A stretch of DNA of 49,373 bases from Chloroflexota bacterium (lineage in GTDB: Bacteria > Chloroflexota > Limnocylindria > Limnocylindrales > CSP1-4), in contig JAKAJU010000185.1 in assembly GCA_021813655.1 (NCBI GenBank), forward strand, positions 1 through 49,373, read 5' to 3'. Made by a program: the position numbers and the translations under genes. The notes beneath the pieces were generated by a model. That model ran no database searches. It was not told the DNA's origin and saw nothing but the letters and a program-made list of their open reading frames with translations. How positions within the stretch are numbered: position 1 is the first letter of the stretch; each line of letters opens with the position of its first letter. Below, in pieces: positions 13,886-23,085 of this stretch.

Positions 13886-14620
13886 ATGAAGCTCGAGGGA
13901 CGCGTCGCGATCGTGACAGGTGCGGCACAGGGCATTGGACAGGCGATCGCCGGGAAGCTCGCCGCGGAGGGCGCAACGGTCGTCGTCGCGGACATCAACG
14001 GCGCGGGGGCGGCGAAGGTCGCGGCGGCGATCCCCGGCGCCTCCGCGTACACGATCGACATCGCGGACGAGGCCCAGGTGAAGGGTCTCGTCGCCGACAC
14101 GGTCGCGAAGCATGGGAAGATCGACGTCCTCGTGAACGACGCCGCGATCGTGCCGTACAAGGAATGGGACGACATCGACTTCGCCGAGTGGCGCCGGATC
14201 ATGGCCGTCAACCTCGACGGCACCTTCCTCATGTGCCGCCACGTGAGCGACGAGATGCGCACGAAGGGCTACGGCCGCATCGTCAACATCTGCTCGAACG
14301 TCATCGTCGCCGGGACCCCGAACCTCGCCCACTACGCCGCATCCAAGGGCGGCGTCTTCGGACTCACCCGCGTCCTCGCGACCGAGCTCGGCAAGTACGG
14401 CATCACGGCGAACCAGGTCGCCCCCGGCCTGACCGCGAGCGAGGGCGTCATGGCCGGCAAGTTCGTCGAGTCGTTCGACTTCGTCCAAATGCTCCAGTCG
14501 ATCCCGCGCCGCGGCGTCCCGGCGGACATCGCCCCGGCCGTCGCGTTCCTCGCGTCCGAGGAGTCGGGCTGGATCACCGGGCAGATGCTCGTCGCCGACG
14601 GCGGGCACACGCGCCACTAG
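13886..14620 (+). CDS. SDR family dehydrogenase; predicted pyridoxal 4-dehydrogenase
   Basis: TGAAQGIG, AIVPYKEWDDIDFAEWRRIMAVNLDGTF, AGTPNLAHYAASKGGVFGLTRVLATELGKYGITAN, SFDFVQMLQSI, WITGQMLVADGGHTRH match blocks recalled from M. loti pyridoxal 4-dehydrogenase. Confidence 0.8.
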   Translation: MKLEGRVAIVTGAAQGIGQAIAGKLAAEGATVVVADINGAGAAKVAAAIPGASAYTIDIADEAQVKGLVADTVAKHGKIDVLVNDAAIVPYKEWDDIDFAEWRRIMAVNLDGTFLMCRHVSDEMRTKGYGRIVNICSNVIVAGTPNLAHYAASKGGVFGLTRVLATELGKYGITANQVAPGLTASEGVMAGKFVESFDFVQMLQSIPRRGVPADIAPAVAFLASEESGWITGQMLVADGGHTRH

Positions 14621-14651
14621 CCCCGCGGCCGCGGCCCCATCGGAGACCCCC

Positions 14652-15053
14652 ATGGCTGACTTCCCCGTCAAGCGGATCGGGGCGATCTTCGCGGTCGCCG
14701 ACGTCGACCGCTCGGCCGCCTTCTATCGCGACCACTTCGGGTTCGCGGTCGAGGCTCTGTTCGAGGGCCCCGCCTACGCGATCCTCGTGCGAGACGGCGT
14801 GCGGCTCTCGCTCGCGGAGCAGGGCCACCCGGCGTCCGACCTGCCCGGCTACGTGATGACGGCGCAGGCCGATCCGTCGGAGGCTGCCGCCGCCCTCGTC
14901 CTCGAGGTCGACGACGCGATGGCCGTCCATGCCGCCCTCCTCGCCGATGGCGTCGTATCGGTCGCGCCGCCGTACGCGCCGCCGTGGGGCGGCTGTCGGT
15001 TCTTCGTCGCGGACCCGGACCGGCACCTGATCGAAGTCGAGCAGACGGCATGA
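14652..15053 (+). CDS. VOC (glyoxalase/bleomycin resistance/dioxygenase) superfamily protein
   Basis: IFAVADVDRSAAFYRDHFGF...CRFFVADPDRHLIEVEQ. Confidence 0.85.
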   Translation: MADFPVKRIGAIFAVADVDRSAAFYRDHFGFAVEALFEGPAYAILVRDGVRLSLAEQGHPASDLPGYVMTAQADPSEAAAALVLEVDDAMAVHAALLADGVVSVAPPYAPPWGGCRFFVADPDRHLIEVEQTA

Positions 15054-16081
15054 GGGCCGTCGCCTCGCTGGGTCCCGAGAACGTCCAGCTCATCGACGCG
15101 CCGGAACCGGTGATCGAAGCGCCGACCGACGCCATCGTCCGCGTCTCGGCCACCGCGCTGTGCGGCGCGGACCTCTTCCCGTACCACGGTCACGTGCCCG
15201 GGTTCCTGGACGGCACGATCCTCGGCCACGAGTTCGTGGGCGTCGTGGAGTCGGTCGGCTCCACCGTGGCCACGGTGGAGCCCGGCGACCGGGTCGTGTC
15301 CAACTCCACCATCTCGTGCGGCCGGTGCACCGCATGCCGCGCGGGCCGCTCATCGCAGTGCCCGGACCGGGCGCTGTTCGGCTATTCCGGCGTCTACAAG
15401 CAGCTCCACGGCGGGCAGGCCGACCTCGTGCGGGTGCCGGTCGCCGAGCGCGCCCTCAAGGCCATCCCGGACGGCGTGACCGACGAGCAGGCCCTGTTCG
15501 TCGCGGACATGCTGCCCACCGGCTACTCGGGCTTCCGCCGCGCCGACCTCGCCTCGGGTGACGTGGCGGTCGTGGTCGGCTGCGGCACCGTCGGCCTGAT
15601 GGCGATCCTGTTCGCCGCCCGGGTCGCCCGCACGGTCATCGCCGTGGACGAGATCGCCGAGCGACGCGCTCTCGCGGAGCGGTTCGGCGCCACCGCGGTC
15701 TCCCCGGACGGGGCAGCCGGCGCCATCTCGGCTGCCACGGACGGCCTGGGCGCGGATGGCGTGATCGAGGCGGCCGGCTCCCCGGGTGCCCTGGCCGCCG
15801 CGATCGACTTCGCCCGGGGCCAGGGCACGATCTCGGTGATCGGCGCGCACTTCGAGACGGAGTTCCCGCTGGACATGGGCCTGATGTTCGAGAGGGAGCT
15901 CACGCTCCGCGTGACATGGGGTCACGGGTTCGACGATCGTGACAGGATGGTGGCGATGCTGGCCGCGGGTGTGATCGACCCCACGCCGGTCATCAGCCAT
16001 CGCCTTCCGCTCGCTGACGCGGCCGAGGCCTATCGCATGTTCGCCGCGCGGGAGGCGACGAAGGTCGTCCTCCGCCCCTAG
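15050..16081 (+). CDS. Zinc-dependent alcohol dehydrogenase (MDR family)
   Basis: LCGADLFPYHGHVPGF, GHEFVGVV, structural zinc cysteines CGRCTACRAGRSSQC, VVVGCGTVGLMA. ATGA overlap with the VOC gene. Confidence 0.85.
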   Translation: MRAVASLGPENVQLIDAPEPVIEAPTDAIVRVSATALCGADLFPYHGHVPGFLDGTILGHEFVGVVESVGSTVATVEPGDRVVSNSTISCGRCTACRAGRSSQCPDRALFGYSGVYKQLHGGQADLVRVPVAERALKAIPDGVTDEQALFVADMLPTGYSGFRRADLASGDVAVVVGCGTVGLMAILFAARVARTVIAVDEIAERRALAERFGATAVSPDGAAGAISAATDGLGADGVIEAAGSPGALAAAIDFARGQGTISVIGAHFETEFPLDMGLMFERELTLRVTWGHGFDDRDRMVAMLAAGVIDPTPVISHRLPLADAAEAYRMFAAREATKVVLRP

Positions 16082-16156
16082 CCGCCCGCAGTCCGTCGCG
16101 GTCGAATGCCGGTGGCATGCCGGCTGCGCTGGCGTGCCCGCCGGAGACCACCAGTC

Positions 16157-16624
16157 TCAGGACTTCGGGGTCGCGTCCCGTTCGGGTGCCCGAAGCCGCC
16201 TGGCGACGACGACGAGCCCGGCGACAACCGCCCCGACGAGGAGCCCCACGGCCACGGCCACGCCGACCGCCCAGGCCGCGAGCTCGGTGGTGCTGCGGTC
16301 CGGCTCGCCGCCCCAGTGGGCGCCGACGTCGTAGAAGAGCTTCACCGTCGTCGGACCGGGGATCCCGAGCATCTCGAACGTCACCGTGTCGCGATGGCCG
16401 AGCTGGCCGGTCGCCCGGTCCGGCCCGGGATCGGCGTGCGCAGCGAGGATGACCGGGTGGACCGCGGCGAGGCCTCGGCGCATCGACGCGTCGATCGTGA
16501 GGTGGCATTCGTCCGCCGAATAGACGGTCGACGGGCACATCTCGGACAGCGGGGGGACCGCGCTGCCGAGCGCGAAGACCGCGATGCCGGCGACGAGGCC
16601 GACTACGATCGCGGCGACCGACAT
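16157..16624 (-). CDS. Hypothetical membrane protein (two predicted TM helices, Cys-containing extracytoplasmic loop)
   Basis: MSVAAIVVGLVAGIAVFALG... TTELAAWAVGVAVAVGLLVGAVVAGLVVVARR. Confidence 0.5.
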   Translation of the reverse strand: MSVAAIVVGLVAGIAVFALGSAVPPLSEMCPSTVYSADECHLTIDASMRRGLAAVHPVILAAHADPGPDRATGQLGHRDTVTFEMLGIPGPTTVKLFYDVGAHWGGEPDRSTTELAAWAVGVAVAVGLLVGAVVAGLVVVARRLRAPERDATPKS

Positions 16625-16695
16625 CGGCGACCGCCATCGGCGGCGGGGCTCAGCGCGTGCGCCGCGACGGATCGTAGCGGCCCCGCCCGCCCGGG

Positions 16696-17577
16696 TCAGG
16701 CCGTCGCTGCGGCCGCGCGCGCGGCCGTCTCGCGGAGGCAGCGGCCGACGAGCACCGAGACCAGATCGCGCTTGTACTCGGCGGACCCGTTGGCGTCCTC
16801 TTCCGGCTCGGCGGCCGCGGCGGCGAGGGCCCCGGCGGCGTGGACGACGGCGTCCTCCGCGAGGGCGAGGTCGGCGCCGACGAGGTCGCGCTCCGCTTCC
16901 GGGACCCGGACCGGGACCGCGCCCACGGAGCCCACAGCGATGCGCGCCTCGGCGATATGTCCGGCGTCCCCGCGGACGAGACAGGCGATCGTGGCCGCGG
17001 GCCGCTCGTGGAAGGAGAACTTCACGTGGGTCATCGCTGCCCCGGCCCCGAGAGCGGGGACGCGGATCTCCACGATCAGCTCGCCGGGCTCCAGAGCCGT
17101 TTCGTACGGCCCACGCACGAAGTCGGCCATCGCGACGCTGCGTCGCGCCCCGCCCATCCCGAGGAGCAGCGTCGCCTCGGCCGCGAGGAGGAAGGTCGCG
17201 GGGTCCGAGTGAGGATCCGCGAAGGCGAGGTTCCCGCCGAGCGAGCCCACGTTCCGGACACGGACGTTCGCGACGCGCCGCTCCATCTCCACGAGGGCCG
17301 GCCATCCGGCGCGGACGAGCGGGGAGCGCTCGATGGCGCGGTGCGTGACAGCCCCACCGATGACGAGCGTCCCGCCCTCGGCGTCGAGCCGCTGGAGCTC
17401 CGGGATCCGCTTCACGTCCACGAGGTGCGCGGGCTCGGCGAATCCGAGCTTCATGAGCAGAAGGAGCTCGGTCCCGCCGGAGTAGATGACGGCCTCGTCA
17501 CCGAGCTCGGCGAGGAGCCCCGTCGCTTCCGCGACGGACGTCGCGGAGTGCAGCTCGAACGGGGTGAGGGTCGTCAC
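16696..17577 (-). CDS. Molybdenum hydroxylase FAD-binding medium subunit (CoxM type)
   Basis: ELHSATSVAEATGLLAELGDEAVIYSGGTELLLLMKLG, NVRVRNVGSLGGNLAFADPHSDPATFLLA FAD-binding motifs. Confidence 0.9.
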   Translation of the reverse strand: MTTLTPFELHSATSVAEATGLLAELGDEAVIYSGGTELLLLMKLGFAEPAHLVDVKRIPELQRLDAEGGTLVIGGAVTHRAIERSPLVRAGWPALVEMERRVANVRVRNVGSLGGNLAFADPHSDPATFLLAAEATLLLGMGGARRSVAMADFVRGPYETALEPGELIVEIRVPALGAGAAMTHVKFSFHERPAATIACLVRGDAGHIAEARIAVGSVGAVPVRVPEAERDLVGADLALAEDAVVHAAGALAAAAAEPEEDANGSAEYKRDLVSVLVGRCLRETAARAAAATA

Positions 17578-18776
17578 GCGCTGAGCCCTGCGGCGGCGAG
17601 CGAAACCTCGGCTTCATCCGCGCTATCAGAGAGCCACGCGAGCGCTGCCTCGACGCCGGCCCCCACGTCCACCCGGGCGCCGAGGTCGAGGAGGGAGCGA
17701 CCGAGCGCGGCGAGGCCGACGATCGGGTACATCGGGCGGGCGGCGGCGCCCATGTGGCCGATCCGGATGATCGGCCCCGCGCCCTGGCCGCCGGAGAGCT
17801 GGACTCCGTACTTCGCACGGGCATGGTCGCGGAGCTGGAGGTCGGTGATCTCGTCCGGGACGCGGATCGCCGTCACGCACGGCGCGGCGATCTCCTCGCG
17901 CGCCGGCCAGATCGACAGGCCCATGCCCCTGACGCCCGCCCGACAGGCTGCGGCGACGTGCGCATGGCGGGCGATCGAGGCGTCCAGGCCTTCTTCGAGG
18001 AGGAGCGCAGCGGCTGCGTCCACCCCGTGGAGATCGGAGACCGACGGCGTGAACGGGAACTTGCCGGCGCCGTGCCACTGCTCCTTCCAGTCGAGGAGCG
18101 AGAGGAAGCTGCCGCGCGGGGCATCCGGGTTCTTCGCGATGAGCGCCCACGCCTCGTCGCTGATCGCCATGAGGGACATCCCTGGCGGTCCGCCGAGGCA
18201 CTTCTGGGGACCCGCGACCAGGAGGTCGAGCTGCCACTCGTCCGGACGCAGCTCGACTCCCCCGAACGCGCTCACGCAGTCGACGATCGTCACGACGCCC
18301 CGCGACCGGCAGATCGGCCCGATCTCGCGGACCGGGTTGAGCGTCCCGGACGGCGTCTCCGAGTGGACGACGGCGACCACCTCCACCTCGGGGTGCGCGT
18401 CGAGGTAGGCCGCGACGGCGTCCGGGTCGATCGCTTCGTCGTACGTGACCTCGATCTCGCGGAGGTCCGCGCCCATCGCCGTGAGCCAGTATCCGAAGTA
18501 CTTCCCGAAGATCCCGGAGACGAGGTTCAGGCATGCCATGCCCGGGCGGACGATCGCGCGGGCGGCGGCCTCGAGGCCGAGCACGGCCTCACCCTGCATG
18601 AGGATGATCTCGTGGCTCTGCGTGCCGTAGATTGCGCCGATCCGGTGCTCCGCGGCGCGGAAGCGCTCGATGAAGGCCGGGTCGTAGTGGTAGAGGATCG
18701 GCGAACCGAGCGCCGCGAGCGTCTCCGGGGGGACCGAGATGGGCCCGGCGGCGAGCGTGAAATCAGCGGGTCGCAT
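17574..18776 (-). CDS. Class V aminotransferase; predicted pyridoxamine-pyruvate aminotransferase
   Basis: LAAGPISVPPETLAALGSPILYHYDPAF, GEAVLGLEAAAR, AGPQKCLGGPPG (PLP lysine), PFTPSVSDLHGVD, RIGHMGAAARPMYPI match blocks recalled from M. loti PPAT rather than generic AGXT. Confidence 0.75.
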   Translation of the reverse strand: MRPADFTLAAGPISVPPETLAALGSPILYHYDPAFIERFRAAEHRIGAIYGTQSHEIILMQGEAVLGLEAAARAIVRPGMACLNLVSGIFGKYFGYWLTAMGADLREIEVTYDEAIDPDAVAAYLDAHPEVEVVAVVHSETPSGTLNPVREIGPICRSRGVVTIVDCVSAFGGVELRPDEWQLDLLVAGPQKCLGGPPGMSLMAISDEAWALIAKNPDAPRGSFLSLLDWKEQWHGAGKFPFTPSVSDLHGVDAAAALLLEEGLDASIARHAHVAAACRAGVRGMGLSIWPAREEIAAPCVTAIRVPDEITDLQLRDHARAKYGVQLSGGQGAGPIIRIGHMGAAARPMYPIVGLAALGRSLLDLGARVDVGAGVEAALAWLSDSADEAEVSLAAAGLSA

Positions 18777-19365
18777 CGTCGGCTCCTTTCGTTCTCTCCG
18801 CGCCGTCGCCGCGACCGCCGAGGCGCCGCACCGACCCGCTCACCTTTGCCCCCACCACCGAGGCGAGGAGCGAGATTCCCCCGAGCGGCTGCGTCGCAGC
18901 AGCGGCGGCATCGCCTTCGGGCGATGCGAGCCGCGCCTCGATGCATCGTGCGGCGTCGGCGATCAGCTTCCGCGAGACGTCGACGATGACGCCCTGGCCC
19001 ATCCTGGCCGCCTTCCCGCGGACGTCGAGATCCGTCGTCATCCTGACCCGTGTCACGTCGCCCTCGGGGAGGACTTCCATGAGGGTGGCGACTTTCGCGG
19101 TGTCCGCGCCGCCGGACGCCTTCCCTTCGCCCTCGATCCGGGCCGTCCGCGCCACGGGGTCACGACCGGCGATCCGGACCTTCCCGTCATACACGAACTT
19201 CATCGGGCCGAGCTTGACCGAGATGCGCCCGGAGTACGACCCGTCCGCCGCGAGCTCGCCGATCTCGCCGCCGGGGACGCACGGGGCGATCCGCCGCAGG
19301 TCGAGGAGCAGCGCGTAGGCGCGGTCGGGGTCACCGGCGATGACGAACTCATCGATGAGCCGCAT
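18763..19365 (-). CDS. coxG: CoxG family SRPBCC protein
   Basis: FVIAGDPDRAYALLLDLRRIAPCVPGGEI...YSGRISVKLGPMKFVYDGKVRI...ATLMEVLPEGDVTRVRMTTDLDVRGKAARMGQGVI. Confidence 0.85.
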   Translation of the reverse strand: MRLIDEFVIAGDPDRAYALLLDLRRIAPCVPGGEIGELAADGSYSGRISVKLGPMKFVYDGKVRIAGRDPVARTARIEGEGKASGGADTAKVATLMEVLPEGDVTRVRMTTDLDVRGKAARMGQGVIVDVSRKLIADAARCIEARLASPEGDAAAAATQPLGGISLLASVVGAKVSGSVRRLGGRGDGAERTKGADDATR

Positions 19366-19368
19366 CGG

Positions 19369-20304
19369 TCAGCGGCTCCCGCGGACGTACGGCAGCCCCA
19401 GCGCGGCCGGCAGCCGGGCCTCGCGGGCGAAGACGACGAGGACGACCATCACGGAGACGAACGGGAGCATCTGGACGACATCGACCGGGATCGAGATGCC
19501 GACCAGCTGGAGCGCGGTCGCGATCGAGAGCGACATCCCGAAGAGGAGCGCTCCGAGGACGGCGCCCCACGGATGCCCCCGGCCCATCATCGCGATGACG
19601 ATCGCGATGAAGCCCATCCCGCCGGTGAGGAAGGGAACGAAGGTCCCAGCGCCCACGATCGACATGTAGGCGCCGCCGATGCCGGCGAAGGCGCCGCACG
19701 CCATCTCCGCGACCGTCCGGACGCGGACGACGGAGACGCCCGCTGCGTCGAGGCTGTCAGGGCGCTCGCCCGCCGCGCGCAGGTCGAGGCCGGCGGTCGT
19801 GCGGCGAAAGATCCATCCGACGAGCCCGACGACGATCAGGGCCATGTAGACGGGCGCCGGCTGGCTGAAGAGGCTCCCTCCGAGGACCGGGATCTGGCTG
19901 AGGACGGGGATCGCGAAGACGTCGATGGCGTCGAGCCGAGGGTAGGACTGGCCGAAGAACGCGCCGTGGAGGAGGCTCGTGAGACCTTCCGCGCAGAGGA
20001 TGATCGAGATCCCCACGACGATCTGGTCGAGCCCGAGGCGGACGCAGAAGACGACCATCACGAGCGAGACGAGGAGGCCGGAGATCGCGCCGACGGTCAG
20101 GCCGACCCAGGCGTTCCCGGTCGCGAGCGCGCCCAGGAAGCCGCAGAAGGCCCCGGTGAGCATCATCCCCTCGAGCCCGACGTTGAGGATGCCGGACTGC
20201 TCGGCGATCGTCTCGCCGAGCGAGGCGAAGAGGAGCGGGATCCCCGCGAGGATGCCTCCCGCGATGAGGGCGGTGAGGAAGGTCGGGGTCAGGAGGTCGG
20301 ACAT
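19369..20304 (-). CDS. ABC transporter permease (BMP/nucleoside-type)
   Basis: LFASLGETIAEQSGILNVGLEGMMLTGAFCGF signature of simple-sugar/nucleoside ABC permeases. Confidence 0.9.
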   Translation of the reverse strand: MSDLLTPTFLTALIAGGILAGIPLLFASLGETIAEQSGILNVGLEGMMLTGAFCGFLGALATGNAWVGLTVGAISGLLVSLVMVVFCVRLGLDQIVVGISIILCAEGLTSLLHGAFFGQSYPRLDAIDVFAIPVLSQIPVLGGSLFSQPAPVYMALIVVGLVGWIFRRTTAGLDLRAAGERPDSLDAAGVSVVRVRTVAEMACGAFAGIGGAYMSIVGAGTFVPFLTGGMGFIAIVIAMMGRGHPWGAVLGALLFGMSLSIATALQLVGISIPVDVVQMLPFVSVMVVLVVFAREARLPAALGLPYVRGSR

Positions 20305-20305
20305 C

Positions 20306-21421
20306 CTAGGCGCTCGCCTTCCGCCGCCGGGGAACGATCCGTTCACCCCGCGCGCGCTTGTCGCTGAAGTACTGGGTGGCGACCATGAAGATGAGGATGA
20401 GCCCCACCACGAGGAGGAGGAAGTCGCTGGGCAGACCCGCCTGACGGGCCGCGTACTCCCCGCCGATCGAGACGACGCTGAAGAACGCCGCGAACGGGAT
20501 GAGCGCGAGCGCATTGAGTCGGGCGAGGAAGACGAGCGGGATGACCTTGAGGCCGTAGGCCGGGTTCCAGTCGGCCCGCATGTACCCGAAGATCCCGAGG
20601 ATGTCGACGGCAGCGGCGAGGCCGATGAGCGCGCCGCTGATGACGAACGCGAGGACGATGAGGCGCGGGACGTTGATCCCGAGATGGACGGCGGCCCGCG
20701 GGTTGGCGCCGAGGACGTCGAGCCGCGTCCCGAACGACGTCCTCGTGAGCGCCAGGTGGACGATCACGACGACGACGAGGGCGATGATCACGCCGACGTG
20801 CACCCGCGTCACGGGCAGGTCGAGCAGCATCATCCCCTTCGGGATGACGGCGGTCTGTGGGACCATCGACGTGCCCTTGAACGGGCCCTTCACGAAGAGA
20901 TTCGCGAGGCCGACGCCGATGAACGTCATCATCAGCGTCGTGATGATCTCGTTCATCCCGTAGATGGCCTTGAGCAACGCCGGGATGAGCGTCCACCCGG
21001 CGCCCACGGCCATCGCGACGAGCATGAGCACCACCCACCCGAGAGGGGCGGGGACCGTGTCCAGGACGATCGGACCGAGGCCGGCCACCATCGCCGCGGC
21101 GAGGAGATACTGGCCCTCGCTGCCCAGGTTCCACAGGGTCGCACGGAAGACGACGATAAGCCCGACCCCGATGAGGAGAATCGGGGCCATGCGCGTGATG
21201 CTGTCCTGGAGGCCGGAGGGGCGGAGGAGCCCGGCGGTGACGATGTCCTCGTAGAACGCGATGGGGTCGCGGCCCAGGACGAGGAGGATCAGGCCGCACG
21301 CGAGGAACGCGAGGATGATCGGGCCGATCGATCGGATCAGGCTGTCCGCGATGCTCGCGAGTCGGCCGGGCGCCGTGGGCTCCGCGAGGACGGCCGTTTG
21401 GGTCGTCGCAGGCGCGGTCAT
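20306..21421 (-). CDS. ABC transporter permease (BMP/nucleoside-type)
   Basis: Multi-TM; FRATLWNLGSEGQYLLAAAMVAGLG, TTLMMTFIGVGLANLFVKGPFK. Confidence 0.9.
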   Translation of the reverse strand: MTAPATTQTAVLAEPTAPGRLASIADSLIRSIGPIILAFLACGLILLVLGRDPIAFYEDIVTAGLLRPSGLQDSITRMAPILLIGVGLIVVFRATLWNLGSEGQYLLAAAMVAGLGPIVLDTVPAPLGWVVLMLVAMAVGAGWTLIPALLKAIYGMNEIITTLMMTFIGVGLANLFVKGPFKGTSMVPQTAVIPKGMMLLDLPVTRVHVGVIIALVVVVIVHLALTRTSFGTRLDVLGANPRAAVHLGINVPRLIVLAFVISGALIGLAAAVDILGIFGYMRADWNPAYGLKVIPLVFLARLNALALIPFAAFFSVVSIGGEYAARQAGLPSDFLLLVVGLILIFMVATQYFSDKRARGERIVPRRRKASA

Positions 21422-23043
21422 GCCGCCTGCGCTCCCACGATGAGCTCGCCGATCCGCGTCTCCGCGCCGGGTCCGTTGTCCACGATGCCCGCGATCTTTC
21501 CCTCGAAGAGGACCGCGACGCGGTCCGACAGGTCGATGAGCTCGTCGAGGTCCGTTGAGATGACGACCGTTGCCACCCCGCGGCCGGCGAGCTCACGGAT
21601 GCGCTCGCGTACCATCGCGATCGTCCGGACGTCGAGGCCGTGGGTCGGCTTGCTGAAGACGACGACCCTCGGCTGGAACGAGAGCTCGCGCGCGAGCAGC
21701 GCCTTCTGGATGTTCCCGCCGGAGAGCTTCCCGATCCGAGTCTCCGACGACGGGGTCCGGATGTCGAACTGCGCGATGAGTTCGCGGGCGGTCGCGTTGA
21801 TCGCGACGCGGTCGATCGTCCCACGGCGCCAGAACGGCTTGTCCCCGATCCGCTTGAGGACCAGGTTCATTCCGACGGCGAACGGACGCACCACGCCCTC
21901 GCCGAGGCGGTCGTCCGTCACGTAGCGCAGGCCGAGCCGCTGTCGGGACGAGACCGTGAGCTTCACGATCGAGGCGGCCGCCAGCCGGATGTCGCCCGCG
22001 GACGGACGCCGCTGCCCGGCAATCACCTCGGCGAGCGCACGCTGGCCGTTCCCGTCGACGCCGGCGATCCCGAGGATCTCGCCCCCGCGGACCGCGAGGC
22101 TCACGTCGCTGACGCCGTACTGGCCGTGGTGGCCGGGCGCCGAGACGCCGACGAGCTCCAGGAGCGGCGTCTCCGACATCGTCCGTCGGACGCGGTGTCC
22201 CTCGAGGTCTTCGCGCAGCTCGGCAACGTCGGCGACCTCATCGGCCTCCTCGCCGAACATCGTGGCGACGATCCGACGCTGGAGCTGCTGCGGCGTGGAC
22301 GAGCGGAGGATCTCCGGCCCGATCGTGCCGACCACGCGCCCCTGCTTGAGGATCGTCACGCGGTCGCCGATCGCGATTGCCTCGTGGAGCTTGTGCGTGA
22401 TGAAGATGATCGCGAGGCCGCTCGTCTTGAGTTCGACGAGGACCTTCTGGAGCTCTGCGATCCCCTGGGGCGTGAGCATCGAGGTGGGCTCGTCGAGGAT
22501 CAGCACCTTTGAACCCTTCCACAGGGCCTTGATGATCTCCACGTGCTGCTGCTGGCCCAGCGCGAGCGAGCCGGCGCGCGCATCCGCGTCGACGGTGATC
22601 CCGAGCGTGGACGCGAGGTCGGCGATCCGGGTCCTCGCGGTCTTCTCGTCGAGGATGATGCCCTTGTTCGACCCGAGCATGAGGTTCTCGAGGACCGTCA
22701 GCGTCGGGATGAGGCTCAGGTGCTGGTGGACCATGCCGATCCCGAGGTCGCGGCCGCGGCGCGGTGAATCGATGCGCACGTCGCTCCCGTCGACCCGGAT
22801 TCGGCCCTCGTCCGGCCGATAGAGGCCGGAGAGGATGCTCATCAGCGTCGACTTCCCGGCCCCGTTCTCGCCCAGGAGGCAGAGGACCTCGCCGGGCAAG
22901 ACGGAGAGGCTGATGTGGTCGTTCGCGATCACACCGGGGAAGACCTTGGTGATGTCGATGAGTTCGACCGCGGGGACGGGTGTCCCCGCGGTCGAACTCA
23001 GGGTCGCCGGCGCCGGGGCGGGAGCGTCAGCCATGACGCGCAT
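21418..23043 (-). CDS. ABC transporter ATP-binding protein (two nucleotide-binding domains)
   Basis: LLGENGAGKSTLMSILSGLY, LALGQQQHVEIIKALWKGSKVLILDEPTSMLTP, LSGGNIQKALLARE. Confidence 0.95.
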   Translation of the reverse strand: MRVMADAPAPAPATLSSTAGTPVPAVELIDITKVFPGVIANDHISLSVLPGEVLCLLGENGAGKSTLMSILSGLYRPDEGRIRVDGSDVRIDSPRRGRDLGIGMVHQHLSLIPTLTVLENLMLGSNKGIILDEKTARTRIADLASTLGITVDADARAGSLALGQQQHVEIIKALWKGSKVLILDEPTSMLTPQGIAELQKVLVELKTSGLAIIFITHKLHEAIAIGDRVTILKQGRVVGTIGPEILRSSTPQQLQRRIVATMFGEEADEVADVAELREDLEGHRVRRTMSETPLLELVGVSAPGHHGQYGVSDVSLAVRGGEILGIAGVDGNGQRALAEVIAGQRRPSAGDIRLAAASIVKLTVSSRQRLGLRYVTDDRLGEGVVRPFAVGMNLVLKRIGDKPFWRRGTIDRVAINATARELIAQFDIRTPSSETRIGKLSGGNIQKALLARELSFQPRVVVFSKPTHGLDVRTIAMVRERIRELAGRGVATVVISTDLDELIDLSDRVAVLFEGKIAGIVDNGPGAETRIGELIVGAQAA

Positions 23044-23085
23044 CGCCCGAGTGGCTGCCCCCAGCCTCGACGCCGGTCGTCATCG

